Below are positions 41,801 through 48,436 of a stretch of 64,000 nucleotides of DNA, in pieces. A model generated the notes under the pieces. It saw nothing but the letters and a program-made list of their open reading frames with translations, had not been told where the DNA came from and did not search any database. Made by a program: the position numbers and the translations under genes. The DNA lies in contig CAJNDS010000262.1 of NCBI GenBank assembly GCA_905221605.1, positions 120,680-184,679 of the forward strand. Reading direction: 5' to 3'. The DNA comes from Symbiodinium natans (taxonomy: Eukaryota; Sar; Dinophyceae; Suessiales; Symbiodiniaceae). Position 1 is the stretch's first letter, and each line of letters opens with the position of its first letter.

Positions 41801-42344
41801 CTTTCTTGTTCTTGAAGAGATCTTAAGAGTCCTGAAGCAGGGAAAGGTCCGTGTCTTTGCGCATTTGTCTACGCTTTGCAGCTCAGGCTGCCCCTTGAGG
41901 TACCTGCGTTTCCGCAAGCGACGAGGGTTGGAACTTTGGCGGAAGACGCTAAAGATTCACAAGAGTTGCTGGAGACTTATAGGGAAGCTCTTCGGCCCCT
42001 ATGCCTCTAACGAGGGTTTGCTGTTAACCCACGAATGGCCTAAAAGGTCCTCTTTGTGGAAGGAAACGGTATTTCTAGAAGTCTCTAAAAGCATTGGTCT
42101 AACGCAAGGATGTCTAGTAGATAGATGCTGCTTCGAGAAGAAAGAGAAGACTTGGAAGAGATGGTGGTTCGCTTCTAATAGTGCTGCCTGTGTGTGGGAA
42201 CTGTCTTCGTACGTTTGCGCAGGAAAGCACGAACACTCGAAGAGTGCGTCTCTGAAGGAGTCTGGGACCTACCCGGAAGAGCTTGGAAAGGCTCTTGTCA
42301 GGATTGGAAAGAAGATCCTGAAGCAGGAGGAAAGAAAGGACTGA
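35811..42344 (+). CDS. Copia Pol with C-terminal methyltransferase-like domain, right copy
   Basis: The 2177-residue frame carries the protease VDSGATCHV (Asp near 36039), a long insert with the 14-unit minisatellite (37257-38006) and hydrophobic stretches on both sides, for example WHVLAWFLAWLVACFVVCW and AMVFLILIFSALAGVVISGL. The integrase follows (about 38640-39130; GVDFYYF, RCDNEQ, GAVER); its zinc region reads YDCERSCC where the left copy has YDVNCESCC, so it may be damaged. RT has CDVSVAFMHA and FYVDDLL (near 40504). RNase H (about 41040-41440) has CFVDASWG, YGDSESAL and NPADALTKS. The frame continues into the methyltransferase-like domain (LELCCEESSAIA, HLSTLCSSG, HEWPKRSSLW). The first ATG lies inside the former Gag linker and is only the start of the open frame. 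Confidence 0.88.
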   Translation: MGEPESEAEAEPTQGVMAMRFAQRSPELSLSESSERRVGFSLDKQRLGPVSNSLTAGDVERVCASFQLEPRDVWLVDSGATCHVVSSEHLSGFRVVKKHEREVTLYNASGGKIPVSDVVDLEVVFGDCSLLLTEVLVAEVTFNAISPWAAVEKGWRTYLYKTGSRLYKGKRNVKLVSANRAWWALSGGRRQKAGKGRSPRQPSGSDMEIDAITCLQDSVVKPQPGPSILKKATTGGKKAEVEKPQGRESGDCRHALLETPFAFLLRGLRAEVSPKVVPEVLQEYPASTLSVSEVHRAYPETPRKCPKVPRKCPEMAQKSLGKSCWHVLAWFLAWLVACFVVCWHESFVFEEGRIGACGAQLCFGGWKNDALDARAKKSKEEMFYHEFQGSQALTQGSAGMFGMLSCACAGHDVPRTLKHGTCACVWHDDSLPLLAARSRSGSNHGPGTLTWLDLICLGWSGQETSKIADLCRPFGNLATEGVEGIRRFSLLPKPSGETPAAGIRPLSLLPKPSGETPEGMRPFSLLPKPSGETPAAGIRPLSLLPKPSGETPEGMRPFSLLPKPSGETPAAGIRPLSLLPKPSGETPEGMRPFSLLPKPSGETPAAGIRPLSLLPKPSGETPAGIRPFSLLPKPSAETPAVGIRPLSLLPKPSGERPAGIRPLSLLPKPAGERTAGIRPLSLLPKPSGERPEGIRLLSLLPKPSRERTAGIRPLSLLPKTSTGRTAGIRPLKLATARPGTCSFPVKFIGVVIDIAMVFLILIFSALAGVVISGLWKLLEKLFQRDSTRTPKMRRIKPRQGGCWIRIRTRKCFKRVCVERILLVGRKSPKAPTKGKPKTLELLACLRHVWHVLAWCLDVACFVLKGNDERVPEGGLKQPLTGHLRMLRGLPLPGSGTGSDPLILDRDDGEPSSSSNQPNRPPQNPEQPPEAPVPQGEEIEERIPLRSHALQVHRSRGHFPYDCERSCCSSKGKVPARRLKRQLQKENQTIGVDFYYFGKLRVLLLVHVASRYSMSIPAMELHDPNLLFNIDRFIREIGLHQKTLTFRCDNEQGLISMCERVAAQRRENPTIVDVVPGYRPQSKGAVERQVSAMKQGFWSIWLDLEAEIKRRRPAEEGGAAWQLPLGGMLWQTCLLYAAHSFNLWNFDSNNSTTAIDRLHEEIVQRTRTLPFGCSAQAKVGGSKRHLEKFRGAKTVRVSYLGPVHPRGGGVYGTVIGGDGEIEVFPACRGIFERDEPTYDSPALELLAKANPLVLDTQDPEKPLLFEPPAEPIVPKEEEIEAPEDEEMLPDYVPDYEPTEVGSEGHEGVAGGDLPEPDMEDMEIDWLTDHYLQKLGEGPDCRAVSNQAASSFELKFGGSRICCQVPQQAVSETSGELLDPKLLYLSMKLELEELESFNVGEVVSEREAYRLAKESGRRVLSSRWVNTVKKPGLYRSRLVVRDFAAMGGTTLAEGIYSPTTSLEGLRLLLSVLCRKGSVLSCDVSVAFMHAAIARPEFVQLPSNIGNAKTGERVFLKLFRAMNGLRSAPLSWYKELSAYLGNQGFQQILDPTIFRKKTKNGLVIVLFYVDDLLIWAENTAEARKVYEDLKKRYKLKLTGELLEGKPGEVSFLGRRIFRKKTGEPCVYFGLDAKYLRSCCEEYGITKVAPKLPPLERRYADLLKKGQDTPLTPEAHERYRRTLGRLAWASLSRPDLQYVCGFLGRHQSAPNEAAEACMRDVLRWVSGLPHKVQVFPSRRELLAPDEDRESVSCFVDASWGLNSVSGGIVTWNNCCLKTFSRKQTTVALSSAEAELAALTEIAREGLYISLLVQTMVEGMPSDSQEGRYQLHAYGDSESALSIAQMSTLLRKVRHIELRAAFLQQLVAKERLTLEYIPGKLNPADALTKSPTAENLVSLCEAAGLITEPESWSSISEENVEEVRNEPNITEEVSSNAVRSSPLEVPSSWMEAATAVARGTVSLVVLELCCEESSAIARACAREKGVAYFGVTREINLLSKNTFLVLEEILRVLKQGKVRVFAHLSTLCSSGCPLRYLRFRKRRGLELWRKTLKIHKSCWRLIGKLFGPYASNEGLLLTHEWPKRSSLWKETVFLEVSKSIGLTQGCLVDRCCFEKKEKTWKRWWFASNSAACVWELSSYVCAGKHEHSKSASLKESGTYPEELGKALVRIGKKILKQEERKD
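37257..38006 (+). repeat. Coding minisatellite, 17-18 codon units (right copia)
   Basis: Fourteen complete units and one partial encode GIRPLSLLPKPSGETPAA-like repeats. A higher-order pair (GIRPLS...ETPE then GMRPFS...ETPAA) is repeated about three times, explaining the extra copies compared with the left element. All unit lengths are multiples of three. Confidence 0.9.
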
Positions 42345-42373
42345 AGGGAACTACCCAAGGACCATCTGTGCAT

Positions 42374-42397
42374 GAGGGGGTGTGTAAAATTCACCTG
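42374..42397 (+). repeat. Polypurine tract and 17-base 3' LTR stub (right copia)
   Basis: GAGGGGG (42374-42380) is followed by TGTGTAAAATTCACCTG (42381-42397) and then by internal LINE ORF2 sequence (CGACAGTACAGG). It is cut within two bases of the left copy's position. Confidence 0.75.
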
Positions 42398-44573
42398 CGA
42401 CAGTACAGGGGGGCGAAAGCGTCGCTTGGTTACGTCGGCAACGCGGGCCAAGAAAGCCCATGCGAGACATAGCAAACTGTCCAGGCTGGGGCCGCCGCCC
42501 AGCACTAAACTCCGCGTGGTCAAGGCAGCGATCACATCCGTTGCTTTGTGGGGGCACCCCTCTGTGGGGGTATCACCTAAAAGAATGAAATGGCTCCGAA
42601 CAGTGGTAGGAAAACACCTGGGTAAATACAAGCTTGGGAGTTTGGAAACCATCTTGGACATGGGAGCCAAGAAATGCCAGGATCCAAAGCGCACAATCCA
42701 CAAGCAGCATTTCAAGGTGGTGGCCAAGGTTTTCCGTGCATGGATTGGTGGCGGAAAAGCCCACTTTGACTTGGCCTGGAAAACCACTTGGAAGAGGTTG
42801 AGTGCGGCCAAACACCACTGGCCACTGGTCACGGGGCCGATGGCAGCAACCATGGCGTACTTAATGGATCTGAAGGTGGATGCCAGTGACCCAGGCAAAT
42901 GGAAGAGAGGAAGCGTCCTCAACGTTGATTGGACCCAGCCACGCATGGGTAGCCTCGCCTACAAATGGCTTGAGGGATTCCTGGAGGAACAAAAACGGGC
43001 TGCAATAGCGCGACAGGCAGGTGGCGCTGGTGCCCAAGAGGGGCTGGATTGGACGCCGCATCACAAGCTGACGAAGCTGGGAGGCCTAAGCCCAGGCCTT
43101 ATGGAAGGTATAAAGTCAGTGTGGCACGCGGGCGTCATCACGGAGACCAAGCCAGGATGGTGCAAGAAGTGCCAAATGCCAGCAACTCTGGAGCATGTCC
43201 TCAAGGAATGTCCTTACTGGCGTGAACAAGGGTTCAAAGAACCCAAGCTCCAGGAATACTTGCGTCACAAATACCCATGGGAGTGTTTGTGGACAAGGGC
43301 ACTCCTGCCAAAGCCGGCGGTGTGGCACCCGAAGCCGCCGGAACACCTTTTAGGTCTGCGATACCAAGGATGCTTCGCAGCTGATGCAAAAGTGGAAGCG
43401 GAAGGCTTGATCTTCGCCACTGACGCAAGTGGAGGTCCAGGAGGAATAGACCCACGTGTACAAACATCAGCCCTTGCAGTGGTGGCTATGTCCTGGACAA
43501 AAGGTGTCCTGGTGGAAGTCGGACGGATTACAGAGCTGGTCTACCCGTGGCAGCCGGTGGTGGACATGGAGCGTCGTGCACTTTTCCGACTAATGGAGCA
43601 CACGGAGGATCTGATTGATGTCACTATGGATTGCAAGCCGGCAGTCCAAGTGCTACAAAAAACACAACCGCCGGAGGATGACCTGGAATGGAGCAAAGTG
43701 TGGAATGGCAGGAAACGTATCAAGGCAACATGGGTCCCGTCCCACAAAACTGAAGAGGAATTCCTGGCGAAGATGGGGCCGGGTACGTTGTGGCGACGTG
43801 CAGCGAATGACATGGCAGACAAAGTATGTGGAGCAGTGGCGGCGGCTGCTTACAGCCCAGCGCACAAGAGGCGTGTCAAAGAATTGGACAATGTGGTGCG
43901 CACACTTTCCCTGGCGTACGGTGCACGCGCAGCCCACATATTGCGGAAGCGCAAAGAAGAAGACTTCCCCTTCATCCTGGACCATGCGCACTACAAAGAG
44001 AAGATGGAAGCCTCGCAGAAAGCTGAGGGATGCAAAAAAGAGCAGGGCAGCGCCAAACTCAACAAACGCCAGCGGCTTTGGCAGTTGCTTAAAAACCCGG
44101 AGCGCGGGCATCAATGGGAGAAAGGCAGCGAACACCCCCGGAATTTAACACTGAAATGTCAACTGTGCGGGTTGTATGTACAACAAACCCTCACGAACTT
44201 GGAGGTGGTCTTGGAGCAGCACTGCGTCAACCAGCCGGAGGCGCGAGTGCGTGAAGAGTGGGGTATCCACCCCTCCCATAATATGGTGAATTTGGGAATC
44301 CGTTGGGTTTGCACAAAGTGTGACAGAACACATGCACCGGTCAGCCAGAAGTGCAATAAAAGCCTGGCGGGTGAGTGCAAATCGCGGACTTCTCAAGGCA
44401 AGCTGGCTACCCAAGCGCAAACCCTTGTCAATGGTGGAAGTATGAGCAACGTCCAGTTTCAGCAGCCTCGCGTTCAGTTTGGTGGGAAACACGCCAAAGC
44501 TAAGCCCCAAGCCAGCGCACAGCAGAAGATGTCATTGTTTGTTAGGCCTCGCCAAGCTGAGGGAACGCAGTAA
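42398..44573 (+). pseudogene. LINE C ORF2, C-terminal 725 residues only
   Basis: The fragment begins after the RT catalytic core, at DSTGGRKRRLVTSATRAKK, and keeps the RT thumb-like region. It retains the CCHC finger (CKKCQMPATLEHVLKEC), complete RNase H (TDASGGPGG, MERRAL, TMDCK, WVPSHK, NDMADKV), the C-terminal Cys pairs and the end QQKMSLFVRPRQAEGTQ. The frame also reads upstream through the LTR stub to an ATG at 42372 that belongs to the copia. Endonuclease and RT active sites are missing, so it cannot move by itself. Confidence 0.88.
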
Positions 44574-44703
44574 TTCCGCAGCCGTTTGGTGCAAGGAGCA
44601 GGGTTTTTTCGGCCTCGTAGCTGAGGGTGAGGGCCTCGCAACGGGGACTTGCGATTGGTGTTTACGGCCTCGCTTTGCTGAGGGTGTGTAATTCGGCCTC
44701 GCG
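44574..44703 (+). repeat. ORF2-ORF3 spacer with hairpin motifs (LINE C)
   Basis: Holds GGCCTCGTAGCTGAGGG (44611-44627), GGCCTCGCTTTGCTGAGGG (about 44664-44682) and decayed copies. It is non-coding and equivalent to 11269-11398 in LINE B. Confidence 0.6.
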
Positions 44704-45975
44704 GTGCCGCGTGCTTGCGACATCGTCGGACAAGGCGGGCCTGTAGCAATGAGGCAATGGAAGACGGATGCTACGATGAGAAGACAAGGGTCCCGACTGC
44801 CATCCTGGTTAAGGAATCGGCCGGACAAAGGCAAGGGCAAAAGCAAGAACAAGCAGAAGGATCAGCCCCATGAACGTTCCCCGCTTCGACAGGCCAGACA
44901 CCCGGAGCAGCCTTGGGATAGTGAAGAGGAGAGAGCTTCGGAATCTCCGGTGGGTCCGGTACGCCTACGGGAGAGAGGAGAAGACAGTACGGCCTCGCCT
45001 CAAGCTGAGGGTGTCGATGAAGAGCAAGAGGCAAGCCAGCCTCGTACAGTCACGCTGGCGGAAGGGCCAGGTGCCCACAATATGGCCTCGCAGGAAGCTG
45101 AGGGAAAGGAGAAAAAGAAAGCCATGGGGCAAGTCAAGCCTGTGCACCTTTTGGTGCATAAATTGCAGAACCAGCAAAGGCCAAGGACAGCGCTCCATTG
45201 GCTTGGGGAGGTCCAATTGGTCCGCAACCCAACGACAGGGCAAAGCTTACAGCCTAGGGTGCTTCCCTTTATAGGTGCGGGGCGCACTCGACGAGGATAT
45301 GCTCTGGATCGGCTATGGGTCATGAAACTAGCGATGGAACCCCAGAGCTTTGGCAACGAAGCAGGGTATGGGGAACAATTCCCCACCCTGGTCACCAGGA
45401 CCCTGTGGGCAGGATGGATTGGAGTCCTTTTCGACGAAGCGGTGGAGGGTTACTGCCACCACTACTTCTATGGAAGTATCATCCGCAGGGCAGAGCTGTT
45501 CAACACATGGTGGCAGGAACATCGCCATGAAGCCGGGGTCCTCAGACAGTCCCTGTTTTACCTGGTGGCTATAACGTCATGGCTGACCATGCAAGGAGTT
45601 GCTCTATCGGATATCACGGTGAGCAACGTTGGGCGCGACCCAATGTCAGGATCGCTACCACGGGCAATGTTCTTTGACACGGCGGAGTGGACGACGCTGC
45701 AGGAGGAGAGATACAAGATATCATGCGGCCTCGTACGCCTCCTGGAGAAATATGATGAGGAGCTACTGGCAACCATACGTGGATTGGTCAGAACGTACGA
45801 CGGCAAGGCCAGCGCGCTTTGGATGGCGTGCGTAGGCAATGTCGGGCCATTTGCCCAGCACCTGCTGGATGCCGGAATTGCAAAACGAGGATGGGATGGA
45901 ACCCTACATTCGGTTCCGGCAACAGAGATCCAGAAAATCACGTTGGGCATGCCGTGTGACGAAGCTGATGAGTGA
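44704..45975 (+). CDS. LINE C ORF3, unknown conserved protein
   Basis: 423 residues, intact, differing from LINE B ORF3 by one visible residue (DQPHERS against DQPRERS). Basic N-terminus, two hairpin-encoded peptides (44995-45013 giving ASPQAEG, 45084-45105 giving ASQEAEG), then the conserved region with LWAGWIGVLFDEAVEGYCHHYFYG and several Trp and His. There is no catalytic motif I recognise. It lies outside the ORF2 polyprotein, with its own ATG. An RNA-binding or packaging role is possible, inferred only from the basic N-terminus. Confidence 0.75.
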   Translation: MPRACDIVGQGGPVAMRQWKTDATMRRQGSRLPSWLRNRPDKGKGKSKNKQKDQPHERSPLRQARHPEQPWDSEEERASESPVGPVRLRERGEDSTASPQAEGVDEEQEASQPRTVTLAEGPGAHNMASQEAEGKEKKKAMGQVKPVHLLVHKLQNQQRPRTALHWLGEVQLVRNPTTGQSLQPRVLPFIGAGRTRRGYALDRLWVMKLAMEPQSFGNEAGYGEQFPTLVTRTLWAGWIGVLFDEAVEGYCHHYFYGSIIRRAELFNTWWQEHRHEAGVLRQSLFYLVAITSWLTMQGVALSDITVSNVGRDPMSGSLPRAMFFDTAEWTTLQEERYKISCGLVRLLEKYDEELLATIRGLVRTYDGKASALWMACVGNVGPFAQHLLDAGIAKRGWDGTLHSVPATEIQKITLGMPCDEADE

Positions 45976-46309
45976 GCAGCGCAGAACAGACAAGAAACAT
46001 GGATAGTGGTCAGAGAGGCACCAACAAACCGAATCAAAATACCGCCTCGGCGTGCTGCCTGAGGAGTTTCGGCCTCGACTTCGGTCTGAGGGGTGCAAGA
46101 GAGGGAAGTTCGGCTCGGCATGACCTGAGGGAATTTCGGCCTCGACCACGGTCTGAGGGAATGGATTTCGGCCTCGACAAATGTCTGAGGAAAGTGAGGG
46201 CTAGTACCGGTAGTCTCACTGTGCAGAGTTTGTAGCTTGTATGTTTCACCCACTAACCTCAGCCCCTTCGGGTGGCTACGCCTCGCAGCGTGCAGACGTA
46301 AAATTCACC
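45976..46309 (+). promoter_or_regulatory. LINE C 3' UTR with covarying hairpins and conserved tail
   Basis: Hairpin motifs at about 46068-46092, 46136-46160 and 46166-46193 have stems GACTTCGGTC, GACCACGGTC and GACAAATGTC within CCTC...TGAGG. The tail 46261-46309 folds as two hairpins and ends GTAAAATTCACC. I see no poly-A tract, so priming probably uses the structured tail. Confidence 0.6.
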
Positions 46310-48436
46310 TGGCTCAAGGTTTCGGCTCAACCCCGGTGGGGTGCTCAGGTAGAGAGCGTCTTTAGTGCCGTTGTGGCTGGCCCTGGGGATTGTAACTAAG
46401 GGTAGGTTCCGTTTTGAGGCCCTGGCAAAACTGTGTTTGCTCGTAGGCCGGCTGACCGGCTAAGCTGTCATAGAGCGGCGGCCCGCCAACTGCTGCCGTC
46501 GACGAAGGGCGTGAGTGCACAGTTTTCGGCCTCGCTTCGCTAGAGGGAAGCTTTTCGTCCTCGCGTTGCTGAGGGAACCTTGTGGCCTACAGTCTGCTCT
46601 GGGTCACAGTGAGAGTTGCAGCCTCGCATTGCTTGAGGGGTGACGCAAGCCTGTTGCTCACCAGAGATTCCTGCTGTCTCTGGGTGAGCAAAACCCACCG
46701 ACCCTCATTTGGATTGAGGGCTGTGCTGAAGGTGAGTTTGGGTTCCTCGCTCACTTGTGTGGAAAACGAAGGTGAGACCGAACACGGGGGAAACGGCCAG
46801 GCACGCTGCAGACAGTGCAGGCCAACGTCGCACTGCAAGAGGCATCCTTGCAGTGGCGACAGGAGTGTCCCGAACAATTGCGGTGTGCTCGAGCCCAAGC
46901 TTGCAGGTTTTCGGGGATCTGCAAGCTGAGCACAACAGGATTTTCTTCGCAGGTAGAAGCAGGTAGAAAAGATTTGGCCCAACCCTGGTGGATCTGCCTG
47001 GACACAAATAACCAGAGGCATCAGTGTCGTAAAGCTCATTGACTGGTGCTACTGAGAAACCGTTGCCAAGGAACTTGCAGTAGGACTGTGGTGCGGCGCA
47101 GTGCAAGTTGAGAGCAGCTGTTGGTGGCTGCTCCCCGGAAAACCAATAGTCCAAGAAGCCTCCTTCGGCCTCGCTCCGTGCTGAGGGTTTGTAAGGGTTG
47201 GTATTGGCCGGAAAGGATTCAGATGGAGGTTACCCGATCTTCGCGCTTTTCCCATCTGAAGGCAACCAATGGTAATCAGCCTGCTGGACATGGCAGGCCT
47301 GCTTTTGTTTACATCCACGTCTCCTGCAAGGGCTGGGGTCTGTCCGTGCACACAGACAAGGCGGAACCTTGCAGATGTTTAGGTCCTCGCGGCACGGCCG
47401 CTGGAGGTTGTTTGAAGATGTTGGCTCTCACTATCTGGTGAGTGGTTTGTATGGGCACTTGCTGGGGCAAGGCGGCTCTGGCGTCTGAGGATGGTACATG
47501 TGCTGGCTGCTGAGTACGGGCCACCGAAAGAGACCTGTGGTAAGACAAGCGATGAAAGGAGCCGAACTCCTAAACTCTAGGACAGGCTAGCTCACGCGGA
47601 CGCCACGCAGAGTATGTGTCACTATCTTCAGATGTTGGAGCCAAATTGCCTAGCCTTGTGACGTGAGATGTGGTGTTTGGATTCGGCCTCAAGCACTGGA
47701 AGGCCTACAACAACAAATCCGAATGAAAACTGTGGTCCTAAGACACGCGGTGCAGCTGCTTATACGTGGCACCGCGGGGGTCACATAGAGATAGAGGGCT
47801 TGCCAGTAAGGGAACTCTGTCTAGAGAGAGCCCTGGCTCAGTGAGGAGCTGAGGGCCTGGCTGCGCAGATGCAGCGGAATGGTTGTTCGGCCTCGCCTCC
47901 GCTGAGGGAACAACAGTCAATGCTTCTCTGCAGTGTCGGTCCGGGTTAGTAAGAGCGAGAACGCCGGGACCTCGAGCTGCAGTTTTACCATGAAGCAACC
48001 GCGTGAGATGCATTATTGGTCAACTGGTGAGTAAGAGCGAGAAAGCCAGGGTGACGCTACTTTGGGGGAGGCTGCAAGGCACGGGTAGTAAGTGCGAGAA
48101 AGCCGGAGCTGCGGACGAACCTGGAGTAGCAGTCTTTCATACCTCACGTGTTTCACTTTGCGGCCTCGCATGCGCTGAGGAAATATGCCTCGAACAGAAC
48201 ATCCAGTGCTGAGTGGGGATTGCCAAACTTACGGAGGCTGATGCCACAACAAGTGCCTCAACAGCAATGCATGCGGAGGGCAAAGTTCGGCCTCGCGAGT
48301 GCTGAGGGTTGCAGCTGAGAGAGGGCCTAGCTGAGAACGCAACACCTCAAGCGAGGTAATTTTTAGTTTAGTTTCACCTTGACCAACGGCCCCTTCGGGT
48401 GGCTACGCCTCGCAGCGTGCAGACGTAAAATTCACC
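46310..48436 (+). repeat. Unit D1, non-coding head-to-tail repeat
   Basis: 2127 bases from TGGCTCAAGG to GTAAAATTCACC. Contains several hairpin motifs (for example 47168-47186, 47888-47907, 48160-48180 and 48289-48306). A three-fold element GGT(T/G)AGTAAG(A/T)GCGAGAA lies near 47944, 48025 and 48082. Its ORFs are interrupted differently in D2 and D3. Confidence 0.8.

Larger units (their letters stand above)
33851..42397 (+). mobile_element. Ty1/copia LTR retrotransposon, right copy, inverted relative to left copy
   Basis: Layout is as in the left copy: shortened 5' LTR, primer site, gag, pol, methyltransferase-like domain, polypurine tract, and a 17-base 3' LTR stub followed by LINE C. The protein differs from the left copy at scattered positions (about 2% in the integrase to RNase H part by eye, more around the minisatellite). 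The frameshifts also lie elsewhere. The two copies have different 5' flanks. Confidence 0.9.
42398..46309 (+). mobile_element. LINE C, 5'-truncated copy nearly identical to LINE B
   Basis: Starts inside ORF2 (equivalent to 13571 in LINE B) directly after the copia LTR stub, then carries the end of ORF2, ORF3, 3' UTR and conserved tail. The shared ORF2 C-terminus shows no difference from B that I can find, and ORF3 differs at one residue. B lacks one base in ORF2 that C has, so C is not a simple copy of the present B. Confidence 0.9.

Noticed and set aside
42372..44573. A functional 733-residue gene starting in the copia 3' end
   Set aside because: The start ATG lies in the copia 3' region and the rest is a truncated LINE ORF2; the open junction frame is accidental.
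46582..47441. Recurring small ORFs in D units (for example MAYSLLWVTV... and MQVEEQL...)
   Set aside because: Frames are broken at different places in D0-D3 and show no recognisable domain; similarity follows from DNA repetition.
7542..48436. The mirror arrangement as a pure assembly or chimeric-read artefact
   Set aside because: The arms differ by substitutions, indels, different D-unit numbers and different frameshifts, and the centre is unique. An artefact would give identical arms; a join error inside the centre is not excluded.
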